Position numbers and translations under genes: made by a program
NCBI GenBank assembly: GCA_009784825.1
Contig: WQXO01000018.1
Span: 1 to 35,077, forward strand
Reading direction: 5' to 3'
From: Oscillospiraceae bacterium
Lineage (GTDB): Bacteria; Bacillota; Clostridia; Oscillospirales; Ruminococcaceae
DNA length: 35,077 nucleotides
Shown: in pieces, positions 22,776 to 32,103 of the stretch
Numbering within the stretch: the first letter of the stretch is position 1
Layout of the letters: every line of letters begins with the position of its first letter
Notes under the pieces: generated by a model
Seen by the model: only the letters and a program-made list of their open reading frames with translations
Database searches by the model: none
What the model was told of the DNA's origin: nothing

Positions 22776-23948
22776 ATGAAATTAACGGAATGGCTGAACC
22801 AACCGCACGAAGAGAATGAGATTCTCGATATTTTTCTTCAAATCACCCGCCTTTTACGTGACAGCGGAAAAGGGCAGGGCAGGGTTTCCCCCGCATTATA
22901 CGAGGTTGACCAAGCCAACAACGTCATTTACCTTGAAACAGCCAACGCCGATGATTTTATTTATTTCAAAGCACCGGAGGGCAATGGCAAGCTAATCGAA
23001 AAAAGCGATGTCTTTTCTTTGGGAATGCTGTTGTATTTCCTGTTAAATAATGAAACCTACTACCAAAGCAAAGGCATAGCCATTAACTCAATAACAAAAC
23101 CCCGCCGAAGGAACGCCGATATTACCGTGATTAAAGCAAGCGACAACCGCCCAATATCACTCCTCATGGAAAGAATGACGGCAGGCGAACCGGAGAAACG
23201 TCCGTTTATAAAAGATGTTCTTTCTGTTTTAAGCAATAATGTTTGCCGCTTCTCAGTATTCTTGAAAAACGAGAGAACAGGCGAAATTTTCTCGGAGGTC
23301 TCCCGCTCATTTACCGGCTCGATGAGTTATAAATTCACTCCCGAACCGGAATACTTCATTAATAAGGTGACGCTTAAGCCGTCAACCCCGAAACCGTTGT
23401 TAATCCCGTTCAGATTAGTCAGGAAAAATTATGAGCTTGACATGGTTTACGGTAAGGAGGGGCGGTGGTCATTCGCAACAAGGAAGCCTGACGCTCCCTC
23501 TGTCCCCCCCGCAAATCAAGAAATGTTAGACGAGGTAAACAGGGCAACCGCCGCACTGTATTACATAAATGCAGTGTATACAGGGACAGGGAATGCACTT
23601 TTATGCGAAACTGACGGTTTCTCGTTTGAACTGAGTTATGCGGCGAGTGCGATTGAAAACTATATCGAGTTTAATATGACAGGGCGTCTGTCTGCCCCGG
23701 AAAGAATAGACGCAAGGATATTATCACTGTTGAAACAAGCTAATGGCAGTCTCAGCGATATTAAACGAGTGGCGATTTACGGTAATCTCCCGCCCCAAAT
23801 GATAAAAGCGATAAACGACCTGTTCCCCGAGGATGTTTATATTTACGAGTTAAGTCAAGAGGAAATATTAAAAGGTGCGGTAATATTCAAAGCAGAAACC
23901 GTAGATTTCAATACCGATTTTGAACCTGAAAAGGAGAATGTTCAATGA
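22776..23948 (+). CDS. Pseudokinase C-lobe joined to an Hsp70-like segment
   Basis: Novel-looking architecture, 390 aa. Residues 13-155 follow a Ser/Thr-kinase C-lobe: an alpha-E-like helix (EILDIFLQITRLL), GRVSPALYEV where kinases have HRDxxPxN, KAPE (65-68), SDVFSLGMLLYFLL (77-90) and EPEKRP before the last helix. The N-lobe with its Gly-loop and Lys is absent, the catalytic Asp is Val, and DFG is lost, so no kinase activity is expected. Residues about 245-380 resemble the end of an Hsp70/actin-fold ATPase: SDIKRVAIYGNLPPQMIKAINDLFP, with EEILKGAVIFKA matching the place of EAVALGAAIxA. The phosphate loops are not evident. Start 22776 is preferred over 22764 because GGATGTGAG precedes it. 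It overlaps the next gene by four bases (ATGA). Confidence 0.7.
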   Translation: MKLTEWLNQPHEENEILDIFLQITRLLRDSGKGQGRVSPALYEVDQANNVIYLETANADDFIYFKAPEGNGKLIEKSDVFSLGMLLYFLLNNETYYQSKGIAINSITKPRRRNADITVIKASDNRPISLLMERMTAGEPEKRPFIKDVLSVLSNNVCRFSVFLKNERTGEIFSEVSRSFTGSMSYKFTPEPEYFINKVTLKPSTPKPLLIPFRLVRKNYELDMVYGKEGRWSFATRKPDAPSVPPANQEMLDEVNRATAALYYINAVYTGTGNALLCETDGFSFELSYAASAIENYIEFNMTGRLSAPERIDARILSLLKQANGSLSDIKRVAIYGNLPPQMIKAINDLFPEDVYIYELSQEEILKGAVIFKAETVDFNTDFEPEKENVQ

Positions 23949-24901
23949 ATTACGATATTTTCATGAGAACAAGGACATACAGCGGCGATTATGACTGGAT
24001 TAACCGCCCGCCATACATGCCCGCAGATATATACAAGACCTGTCAAAGCCTAATCGCTTTGAGGGAAAAACAAAACTTCGACCATCTCACCGAAAATGAC
24101 TGGTATGGTAACTTCTTTTTCATAAGAGCGGGCGGCTGTGCCATGTTAGCGAGAATGGCAAAAACTAAATACGTTGATTCATTCGGGCGGAGTATATTCT
24201 CCTTTGAGGGAGTCTGTGTCAGAGCAGAGCATGAAAAACGCTTCTTTATGGACATTCCCAATCTGATTAATGCCATGCTTCCCCCCTCAAAGAGCTTTCG
24301 CACAATGTTCGAGGAGGAGGAGAAAGCGTTATCCGGCACGTATGAGGTTAATTCCGAAATCAACCCGTTAAAAGACACGCCGGTTGATGATATGGAGCTG
24401 CACCCCGATTTAAAAGGCAACGAGGCACTTAAAAACTTGATTAATCTTATCTCAAATTCCGGGACGCCGGAGGGATTTATTTTCGGCAGAGATGCAAGGG
24501 AATTTTCAAGCTTTATTAATAAATCGGCTATGGGCATAAAACACATATTCGATTTTTATGAACCCGACAAAATCGCCGTTGTCGAAAACAGCTATAAACC
24601 CATCACCTGTGATTATATCGAACCCAAACCCACAGGAACAGACAAAACTGCGTTATACTTGTATATTCAAGAACGAGGTAAGGACACGTATAAATACTGT
24701 TGGCAAATCAGAAAATTAGAAACCGATGAAAGAGCGGTTAAGTTCACCACAAAAACCTACGACATAACCGACCGACTATTGCTTAGCACATTAGAGCTGC
24801 AAAAGGAAAGCATAAAAGGCTTTTTAACGGACAGCGGCTGGAAAAAGCAGGAGTTCGGACTGAGATTTGAAAAGGATACATACACTCGAAAGGAGGAGTA
24901 G
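23945..24901 (+). CDS. Unknown protein, second gene of the pseudokinase operon
   Basis: Not recognised; 318 aa, soluble, no signal peptide or membrane helix. The N-terminal domain (1 to about 115) has conserved-looking features: an RTRTYSGDYDW start, WYGNFFFIRAGGCAMLARM, then DSFGRSIFSFEGV. A Glu-rich linker (about 120-155) leads to a second alpha/beta domain of about 160 residues. ATGA overlap with the pseudokinase gene and a three-base gap to the next gene imply strict co-expression and probably a shared complex. No nuclease, ATPase or protease motif was seen. Confidence 0.7.
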   Translation: MNYDIFMRTRTYSGDYDWINRPPYMPADIYKTCQSLIALREKQNFDHLTENDWYGNFFFIRAGGCAMLARMAKTKYVDSFGRSIFSFEGVCVRAEHEKRFFMDIPNLINAMLPPSKSFRTMFEEEEKALSGTYEVNSEINPLKDTPVDDMELHPDLKGNEALKNLINLISNSGTPEGFIFGRDAREFSSFINKSAMGIKHIFDFYEPDKIAVVENSYKPITCDYIEPKPTGTDKTALYLYIQERGKDTYKYCWQIRKLETDERAVKFTTKTYDITDRLLLSTLELQKESIKGFLTDSGWKKQEFGLRFEKDTYTRKEE

Positions 24902-24904
24902 GCT

Positions 24905-26908
24905 ATGAGTTTTAATATAAATCGAAAAATCATTCATATCAAAAACCTGTCGGAAGACACGTCAGCACCGTCAAAAATGGCTCCCGGCGATTTTGAAACC
25001 CTGCTTAACTTCTTCCGCAGAATAAATGATGAAATAAAAGCTGAGGGAAGTCGCTTATCAAACGAAACCTTAGCACAGCATAACATTCAATTTTTCTGCT
25101 TATCGAGTGGAGCAGTAATGTTCAAAATCATCGAGAACCCGTTAAACCCGGGCGGTGACATGGCAGAGATATACGGCTTCTTTATCCCGCTCTCCGACGT
25201 GAGGACGGCGTGGTTAGACATTGACAAGCTGTGTATGATGCTTGCGGTTGAAGCTCCCGGTTCAGCCGAAAGCGGCGAACTCAGCTATGAGAAGCTGTGT
25301 GAGGTTGATACCGCCGCATTAAGGCAGTTGTCCGCTACGTTCAGGAATTCTCTCAGAGAAGCTGCAGGGAAATTAGTGGATAAACCGTTCCCGGAAAGCT
25401 TTGCAGTTTCATGCCTGCCTAAGATTTTCTTCCCCGACGGTGTGAATATCTATGAAAACGGTTTCTTTTCCTCCACGACTGACGGTTCGGTTAAGGAAAA
25501 AGTAATCGAGCTTGACGACCGTCTAATTGCTGATTTACTCGCCGAGTGTAAAGAGCCGCTCAAAAGTGCGGTAATTATGTGTGTCGCAAACGAAAGTGAT
25601 GACAGTCAGGCGGAGGAGAAAAAAGGCGGATTGTTTAAGATGTTCAAGAAAAACTCGCAAAGCTTAGACGAGGCGAAAGCGATTAAACAATGGAGATATG
25701 AGTTTATAAGCAACCTGCAACGCCAAAGCGAAAACTGCGATTTCATAATCGTTGACAAGCCGATAGAATATTCGCCGATTATGGACACGTTCAACGCATA
25801 TACAGGCAAGGTGGGGACTGATAAGGACGACCTGCCGAGCGTGCCGAGTGCAAGGATATACATGCCTAAACCCGCCCCGACAAGCATTGCCCCGATGAGT
25901 ACTGTTGCTCAAATGAATGCCGTTGCCCCCGCACAGAACGCCGCACCCGCATTCGATTTTTCACAATTTACATCATCCAAGCCCCAAGCACCCATAACAG
26001 GGATTGAACCTATGCTGTCCTCCGATGCAATGCAAGCCGTGTCTGCACTTGAGGTTAAGCCGACACCTAAGCTTGAACCAATGCCAACAATCGAACCCAT
26101 GCAAACCTTTGAGCCGGTTAAACCGCCCGAACCCGTTAAGCCCGCTCCGATAATCGAACCTATGCAAACCATTGAGCCGGTTAAACCACCTGAACCCGTT
26201 AAACCCGCTCCGATAATCGAACCTATGCAAACCTTCGAGCAAATCAAACCGCCCGAACCCGTTAAGCCTGCTCCGACAATTGAACCCATGGCATCAGTTG
26301 AACCCATGCATACAGGAGATTTAATGCAAGCGGTTGAACCGATTTCTAAGAAATCCGCATCATCATGGGACGATTTTGTATTAGAACCCTCTCAACCCGC
26401 ACAACCTGAACCCATATCCCAACAAACCGATTTTTCATTGTCAGCGGGAATGGACTTCTTCTCAGGCGAAAAAGAGTCAGCACCACTCCCGAAACCCTTC
26501 GCCGCAATGACAGAGGCGATGTCCTTCTCAGATAAACCCGACTTCAAACCAACAAATGAGTTTAAGCCCGGGATTGACGGTGATTCCGATACCGACCAAC
26601 TTGAAGCGGTGTCAAGCTCACTATACACACAAGCCGAGTCTGTCCAAACCGCAAAAGCATCGAGAAGAGGGTGGGACGATGATATTGAAAGTGATTCCTC
26701 ACCATTACCTCCTCCCCCCGCCCCTGTAACAGTGCCAACTGAAAAGGTATGGGCATCCACAATGGCAAGCGTAGAAAAGGACGATGGCACTTCCGGAGAA
26801 ATGGACGCAGTAATGCTCGAACCCGACAGGCGTGCAAGCACCAGCACGATTATGGATATGTATTATAAGAGTCTGCAAAATAACCAAAACAAAAATAATA
26901 ATCAATAA
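24905..26908 (+). CDS. Unknown protein with long Pro/Glu/Met-rich repeat tail, third gene of the pseudokinase operon
   Basis: Not recognised; 667 aa. The N-terminal half (1 to about 310) is globular, with IQFFCLSSGAVMFKI, EIYGFFIPLSDVRTAW and a basic KKGGLFKMFKK patch around 240. The rest is low complexity. Residues 396-458 are three 21-residue repeats of the type EPVKPPEPVKPAP preceded by IEPMQT. Further Asp/Ser/Pro-rich sequence follows, then a short C-terminal segment (STIMDMYYKSLQ) that looks helical and may be a docking peptide. No membrane segment. RBS GGAGGAG precedes the ATG. hpf starts 63 bases later from its own promoter, so this gene probably ends the operon. Confidence 0.7.
   Translation: MSFNINRKIIHIKNLSEDTSAPSKMAPGDFETLLNFFRRINDEIKAEGSRLSNETLAQHNIQFFCLSSGAVMFKIIENPLNPGGDMAEIYGFFIPLSDVRTAWLDIDKLCMMLAVEAPGSAESGELSYEKLCEVDTAALRQLSATFRNSLREAAGKLVDKPFPESFAVSCLPKIFFPDGVNIYENGFFSSTTDGSVKEKVIELDDRLIADLLAECKEPLKSAVIMCVANESDDSQAEEKKGGLFKMFKKNSQSLDEAKAIKQWRYEFISNLQRQSENCDFIIVDKPIEYSPIMDTFNAYTGKVGTDKDDLPSVPSARIYMPKPAPTSIAPMSTVAQMNAVAPAQNAAPAFDFSQFTSSKPQAPITGIEPMLSSDAMQAVSALEVKPTPKLEPMPTIEPMQTFEPVKPPEPVKPAPIIEPMQTIEPVKPPEPVKPAPIIEPMQTFEQIKPPEPVKPAPTIEPMASVEPMHTGDLMQAVEPISKKSASSWDDFVLEPSQPAQPEPISQQTDFSLSAGMDFFSGEKESAPLPKPFAAMTEAMSFSDKPDFKPTNEFKPGIDGDSDTDQLEAVSSSLYTQAESVQTAKASRRGWDDDIESDSSPLPPPPAPVTVPTEKVWASTMASVEKDDGTSGEMDAVMLEPDRRASTSTIMDMYYKSLQNNQNKNNNQ
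26090..26278 (+). repeat. Three 63-base in-frame tandem repeats
   Basis: Three consecutive 63-base units begin at 26090, 26153 and 26216, with a fourth unit broken off after IEPM at 26279. Units differ by scattered, mainly third-position, changes. They encode IEPMQT(F/I)E(P/Q)(V/I)KPPEPVKPAP(I/T). The period invites copy-number variation between strains. Confidence 0.9.
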
Positions 26909-26911
26909 TCG

Positions 26912-26940
26912 TTGTATAAATTTTCCAAATATGATATAAT
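26912..26940 (+). promoter_or_regulatory. Promoter of hpf
   Basis: TTGTAT (26912-26917), 17 bases, perfect TATAAT (26935-26940) with an extended TGA before it. Expected start near 26947; hpf ATG at 26972 behind GGAGG. Confidence 0.75.
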
Positions 26941-26971
26941 AATATATATATAACAGACAGGAGGAACGGAC

Positions 26972-27502
26972 ATGAACGTAATAATTTCGGCAAAAAAAAT
27001 GAAGGTGGGGGACACCTTTAACGACTATGCGGACAAAAAATTATCAAGCAAGTTAGACCGCTTTTTCGGGGAGGGGGCAGAAGCGAAGATTACCATGTCG
27101 TCAATCAGAGACATGATAACAATCGAGCTTACTGTGAAGTATGACAACCTTATTTTCCGTGCAGAGCAGTCTGCCGCCGAAAAAACAGACGCACTTGACG
27201 CCTGCGTTGACAGGATTATCCGTCAAATCAGGAAGAACAAGACAAAGGTGGAAAAACGTCTGCACGAAACTGCGTTTAACGAATCCTACGGAGAAGAGAG
27301 CGAGATTGACGAACAAGACTACACCGTCATTCGCAAAAAGCAGTTCATTCTCACCCCGATGAACGTGGAGGAAGCCATTCTTCAAATGAACATGTTAGGG
27401 CACTCGTTCTTCATGTTCAAGAACGGCGACACAGGGGAAATCAACGTAGTATACAAGCGTGAGGCAGGAAACTATTCGGTATTAGAACCAACTAAAGGAT
27501 AA
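26972..27502 (+). CDS. hpf: Ribosome hibernation promoting factor, long form
   Basis: Binds the 30S decoding site and dimerises ribosomes into 100S particles in stationary phase. The N-terminal ribosome-binding domain (1 to about 95) has the typical beta-alpha pattern (YADKKLSSKLDRFF, ELTVKYDNLIFRAE). A charged linker leads to the C-terminal dimerisation domain (about 118-176), with KQFILTPMNVEEAILQMNML, GHSFFMF and TGEINVVYKR. At 176 aa this is the complete long form. RBS GGAGG and its own extended promoter are present. The DUF2344 gene follows after two bases and is presumably co-transcribed. Confidence 0.95.
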   Translation: MNVIISAKKMKVGDTFNDYADKKLSSKLDRFFGEGAEAKITMSSIRDMITIELTVKYDNLIFRAEQSAAEKTDALDACVDRIIRQIRKNKTKVEKRLHETAFNESYGEESEIDEQDYTVIRKKQFILTPMNVEEAILQMNMLGHSFFMFKNGDTGEINVVYKREAGNYSVLEPTKG

Positions 27503-27504
27503 AA

Positions 27505-28083
27505 ATGCATACTAATATTCGCATATTCTTCTCGAAGACGGGGAGAGCAAAATATATATCACATCTTGATTTATATCGGGCAATGGGGCGTGCGGTTAAG
27601 CGGGCTCAATTGCCCGTATGGTATACCGAGGGGTTCAACCCGCATATTTACATGATGTTCACACTGCCGCTCGCTTTAGGTATTGAGGGTGTGAACGAAT
27701 CAATGGACTTAAAACTGACCGATGATATTCAACTCAATGAAATCACCGAACGGCTTAACGCAGTTATGCCCGAGGGAATGTGCATTAACCGAACTGCTGA
27801 ACCCGTCCGCAAACACACCGAAATTGAAAAAGCCCGGTATATTATTACCGGGGCCGAATTAGATGAGTTTTTTTCACAAAAAGAAATAATAATCGAGAAA
27901 AAATCCAAAAGAAGCACAACACTTCTTGATGTGAAACCCCTTTTATCATGGGAGAATAATACATTAACACTTCCCGCAGGGAATACATTAAACATCAACC
28001 CGTTTAACGTGTTAGGCGATATTCAACCGCTTAATATAAAAAGAACCGAGATAATCTGCACGGACGGGGAATTATTTATATAA
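27505..28083 (+). CDS. TIGR03936/DUF2344 radical-SAM-associated protein
   Basis: Family partner of TIGR03960 radical SAM proteins, fused or adjacent in many Clostridia. Conserved segments are FFSKTGRAKYISHLDLYRAM and WYTEGFNPHIYMMFTLPL; 192 aa is slightly short for the family (about 200-230). The activity is not established. The cognate radical SAM gene is at 7234-8976, 18.5 kb away, instead of next door, and here it rides behind hpf. It converges with the lhr-like helicase and overlaps it by 12 bases. Confidence 0.9.
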   Translation: MHTNIRIFFSKTGRAKYISHLDLYRAMGRAVKRAQLPVWYTEGFNPHIYMMFTLPLALGIEGVNESMDLKLTDDIQLNEITERLNAVMPEGMCINRTAEPVRKHTEIEKARYIITGAELDEFFSQKEIIIEKKSKRSTTLLDVKPLLSWENNTLTLPAGNTLNINPFNVLGDIQPLNIKRTEIICTDGELFI

Positions 28084-31000
28084 CTCCCAATCCAACATAA
28101 TATCAACAAACCCGGCTGCTTTTAATGAGGCGGCCGCTTCTTTCGGGTATTCTTTCACGGTAATTTTATTCAACCCCATATAAATTCTGCCATTCTTGAA
28201 CGCCTTAACAAACGCAGAAAGTGCTTCTTTTTCACAATCGCTGTCATACACCCGAAGAATTCTCCCCCCCCGTTCAAACACAGCAACGGGAATACCTTTT
28301 TTTAATGCAACCGCAGTCCCTACCACCCTCATAAAATCCTTGTCCTGAATAAACAGAAAAGGGTCAGTTGCGTTCAGCCATATTATCTCGCTTGACGGAT
28401 TTTCTAATGCATGGAGCGTACTTGCATAATCGCTATCCCGAATAAACTGTGCCCCCGACAACCCCTCAATGAAATACCCTCGCCGAGCCTGCCCGGTATA
28501 TTCCCACACACGCAGTCGGTTCAACGCCTCACCCCACGGTAAGCTCATTTCATTAGCTGTCTCCCGACACAGAATAACCGCTCTGTCAAAGGCACGGTTA
28601 ATCTGCTCTTCTATTGAAAGGCAAATATTAGGTCGAACTACCTCCCACCGTCCCGCCGTCATAACGCTAACACGGGAACCCACCTGCCGCTTAATTGACA
28701 AATTCTTCGCTTTAACATGATTGAGCATACGCACGGGAACAAAGCTGTCCGCCCGAACTAACCCGTTTTCCATAAGCTGATACAAAATATCTATAGTATC
28801 CTTATTTTCATATAACCCGACAGCCTTAGTCAGCATAGGAACAAACATCGCCCCCCGTGACATGAGCGTGTTATAAACAGGGGTATCACTCTCGGGTAAC
28901 TCAGCGTCATAATCAATGTCCTCACATAAATGAAAGGTCAGCTTATTGTCTTTAATCACCCAATAAAACTCTCCGTCAGCAAGTATATTATCCAAAAGGG
29001 CAGGGGAGTAATTGTTTATTCTCGCAGGCAGAATAATGGTCTCCCACGCCTCTAAAGGTGCAGAAATCCCGCATAAATCCCTCAACGATTGCCCCGCAAT
29101 TCTGCCCGCCATTAACGCCGTATAACATTCACCGGGCATTGTCTTAACCTGCCGCCTCATTTCGGTAACGGTCATGCGTACAGCCCGCTCATACAAGTCA
29201 CTGTGATAATACATGCCATTGTCTAATACTGCATTCCCCGACTCGCATAACTCATCTAAGAATTCACGTGCCGTATCAACCGGAATGAAATACCTCTCAG
29301 AAATCCCACAAGCGTCAAAACACCCCCGATAACGCAAAGCCCGCCTAATAATCCTCAACCAATCCGGATTTTCATATTCCCCCGAATGCTCAGCGGCAAT
29401 CCACAATCCCGGTTCAACCCATAAAGCCCGCCCCTGCTTTTCTAAAACCTCGAACCACGTATTATCAATGTCATACTCACCCATGACAATATCCCCCTCT
29501 GCCATTAACAGGGAGTGGAGTTGTTTTTCGTCCTCGGGTAATTTCCTGCGTTCAGAAACGATTGCCAACTGCTCAGACTGCGGTTTAATCGTCTGCATTT
29601 GCTCAAGTTCGGAGGATTTAACAATCTTAGAAGTAGACGGGAAATACTCATACAATAAATCAAACTCTGCCCGATACCTGAGCGAACGTGTCATTGGACT
29701 GCCGTCTTTCCTGAACACCTCAAGGATTTTTATTTCACCGCTTCTTACACTTTTAAGAATATTAACAAGCTCATTCAAATTCCAATAATCCTCAAGACAT
29801 TCACGCTTAGTCTCACGGATTAACGGGTGTTCGGGATATTCGATAACACTGTCAAGCATTTCGGCAGAGCGAAGTCGCTGAACCCATAAAGGCACACGCT
29901 TACCACTGCGAACCCCCATCATAAGGGCCCTACCGGCATTATATCGGAAGGTCATGTTAAACAAAGGCGTAGACGGCAGGATTTTTTCGAGAATTTCATA
30001 AACCGTATCGGGTTTTAATAACTCATGATTAAATACCCCCTCAGAAATCGCTGATGAACTGCGGGGCATTAACAAAACCCCGTCGTCATCTTCAAAATAA
30101 GAAACGTCGCCCCTTGTAATTTTCTTAGCCGCTTCCCGTAATAATAATGCCAAAGGATTATTTATCTGCCTGCCGAAAACCGAATGAACCATAAGTAGGT
30201 TATCACCGGAATCGTCCATAAAATGCTCAAGAATAATCGTCCTATCATTAGGGAGCATTTCGGTACAAGCCATCTGCTTTAATAAAAATCTCGCCGCACC
30301 GCTTGCCGCAGTCCCGTCTAATCCAAGGACTGTCATTTCTGCACATATTTTATCATAATCCCGAATGTCGTTTAACCGCCGCATTTCCTCCCCGAAAAAA
30401 CGTGCAGTTTTATATTTTCGCCCCAACCATGCCATTCTCCAAAAAGGTGAATCCGCACCGGAGGTAGACGTGGGTATTACCCGAACAGTCTCACGGTCGA
30501 TACTTGTGATTTTCCACGCAAACGAACCCAGCATAAACTTCCGCCCGACATTACTCTCAAACACGAATTCTTCATCTAACTCACCGACTTTTACCCCGGA
30601 CTCGGTTTTACAGGAGAACATTCCGGTGTCAGGGATTGTCCCGCCGGAGGAAACTGCCAACATTCGGCTGTAAGCGTCCCCCTCAATGCGATTGTTAATC
30701 CTGTCATACAATAAACGAGGGCGAACAGGAATGTCACGGGCATGTTCATAATCGCCTGCCAGCATTCTAAGAACCGACTCAACATCTTCACGGGTGATTT
30801 CTCTGAAAGGGTAGGCGTTCTTCAATAATTCCATAACATCGTCAACATCATAAACATCATTCGCCGACATAGATACTAAGTGCTGTGCCAATACGTCCAA
30901 GCATAACCGTGGCGGTTTAAGCGGCTCAATCCCACCCTTTAATGCGGCAGAGGCAGTCAACCCGCAGTAGAACCCCTCAGCGGCAGACATGGGGAACATT

Positions 31001-32103
31001 CGCATGACACTCACCCTCCCCGGATTATGACCTGCCCGCCCAAGCCTTTGTAAAACCCCCGAAACAGTCTTAGGGCAGCCCACTTGAATAACTCGGTCAA
31101 TCTCGCCCACATCTATACCCAATTCCATTGAACTCGTCGCACACAATAACCGCAATTCCCCTTTACGGAGTGCGTCCTCCGCCTCAAACCGCTGTTCCTT
31201 TGAAACACAGCCGTGGTGTGTCCTCGCAAAGCCCTCCCCCGCAATAAGATTTACGTTATAGGCGATTTTCTCACTATACATTCGCCCGTCCGCAAACGCA
31301 ATGACGCTCCTCACACCCTCACACTCTCTAAGGATTGAATTCGCCAAATCCTGCCATAGCGAGCTGCTTGCGGGAACATCACCCATAAAAGGCGAAACCA
31401 CATTAATCTCGATTAACTTTTTCATTTCGGGTGCAATAATGCTGACAGGCTTGTTTGGGGAAAGATACTTTGCCGCCTCGGATAACGGATTTATAGTAGC
31501 GGACAAACCGATTTTTTGTAAGCTTTTCCCGCATAGCTTGTCCAACCTCGCTAAGGACAGCATTAGATGTGCCCCACGCTTAGTGTCGATTAAAGCGTGC
31601 AGCTCGTCAATTATAATTGCCTCGGCAGTCTTGAGCATTTCCTGCCCCGAAACAGAGCTTAATAATAAATAAAGCGATTCGGGGGTTGTTATAAATATAT
31701 TCGGCGGGGTTTTGAGTGTTTTTCTGCGTTCAGACGAAGTGGTGTCACCGGTTCTCACAGCAACAGTAACCAGAGGGAGTGCGTCGCCTGTTTCGCTTGT
31801 AATCCCGAATAAAGGTTTGTTCAAGTTTTCCCTTATATCCCCGGCTAAGGATTTAAGCGGCGATATATAAATAACCCGCAATTCATCCCCCAATTCGCCG
31901 GACTTGCGTGATTTTATAAATCGGTCAATAAACACCAAAAAAGCCGACAGGGTTTTCCCGGTACCTGTCGGGGCACTCACAAGGGTATTTTCTCCCGAAG
32001 AAATGGCTTCCCACGCCCCCGCCTGAACGGGAGTAGGAAGCCCTAATTCTTTTTCAAACCATCGCCTTGTCGGTTCGCTGAATAGACTGAGCGGATTATC
32101 CAT
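28072..32103 (-). CDS. lhr: Lhr-type large DEAD/DEAH-box helicase
   Basis: Superfamily 2 ATP-dependent helicase of the Lhr (large helicase-related) family, 1343 aa, implicated in DNA repair. Walker A is APTGTGKT (44-51), motif Ia SPLKSL, motif II DELH (166-169), motif III SAT, and motif VI QRLGRAGH. The Lhr-specific winged-helix and long C-terminal region follows, with Trp-rich segments such as WEVLEKQG-like and WNLNELVNIL. Length is near that of large Lhr proteins. The start ATG overlaps the preceding stop as TAATG (32101-32105), with no strong Shine-Dalgarno, so translation is probably coupled to the small membrane gene upstream. No nuclease or uracil-glycosylase fusion was recognised. Confidence 0.92.
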   Translation of the reverse strand: MDNPLSLFSEPTRRWFEKELGLPTPVQAGAWEAISSGENTLVSAPTGTGKTLSAFLVFIDRFIKSRKSGELGDELRVIYISPLKSLAGDIRENLNKPLFGITSETGDALPLVTVAVRTGDTTSSERRKTLKTPPNIFITTPESLYLLLSSVSGQEMLKTAEAIIIDELHALIDTKRGAHLMLSLARLDKLCGKSLQKIGLSATINPLSEAAKYLSPNKPVSIIAPEMKKLIEINVVSPFMGDVPASSSLWQDLANSILRECEGVRSVIAFADGRMYSEKIAYNVNLIAGEGFARTHHGCVSKEQRFEAEDALRKGELRLLCATSSMELGIDVGEIDRVIQVGCPKTVSGVLQRLGRAGHNPGRVSVMRMFPMSAAEGFYCGLTASAALKGGIEPLKPPRLCLDVLAQHLVSMSANDVYDVDDVMELLKNAYPFREITREDVESVLRMLAGDYEHARDIPVRPRLLYDRINNRIEGDAYSRMLAVSSGGTIPDTGMFSCKTESGVKVGELDEEFVFESNVGRKFMLGSFAWKITSIDRETVRVIPTSTSGADSPFWRMAWLGRKYKTARFFGEEMRRLNDIRDYDKICAEMTVLGLDGTAASGAARFLLKQMACTEMLPNDRTIILEHFMDDSGDNLLMVHSVFGRQINNPLALLLREAAKKITRGDVSYFEDDDGVLLMPRSSSAISEGVFNHELLKPDTVYEILEKILPSTPLFNMTFRYNAGRALMMGVRSGKRVPLWVQRLRSAEMLDSVIEYPEHPLIRETKRECLEDYWNLNELVNILKSVRSGEIKILEVFRKDGSPMTRSLRYRAEFDLLYEYFPSTSKIVKSSELEQMQTIKPQSEQLAIVSERRKLPEDEKQLHSLLMAEGDIVMGEYDIDNTWFEVLEKQGRALWVEPGLWIAAEHSGEYENPDWLRIIRRALRYRGCFDACGISERYFIPVDTAREFLDELCESGNAVLDNGMYYHSDLYERAVRMTVTEMRRQVKTMPGECYTALMAGRIAGQSLRDLCGISAPLEAWETIILPARINNYSPALLDNILADGEFYWVIKDNKLTFHLCEDIDYDAELPESDTPVYNTLMSRGAMFVPMLTKAVGLYENKDTIDILYQLMENGLVRADSFVPVRMLNHVKAKNLSIKRQVGSRVSVMTAGRWEVVRPNICLSIEEQINRAFDRAVILCRETANEMSLPWGEALNRLRVWEYTGQARRGYFIEGLSGAQFIRDSDYASTLHALENPSSEIIWLNATDPFLFIQDKDFMRVVGTAVALKKGIPVAVFERGGRILRVYDSDCEKEALSAFVKAFKNGRIYMGLNKITVKEYPKEAAASLKAAGFVDIMLDWELYK

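Noticed and set aside
26090-26278. CRISPR-like array
   Set aside because: Units are contiguous without variable spacers and translate in frame; it is a coding tandem repeat.
28469-28720. Plus-strand open frames inside lhr
   Set aside because: Short shadows antisense to a continuous 1343-aa helicase, without ribosome-binding sites.
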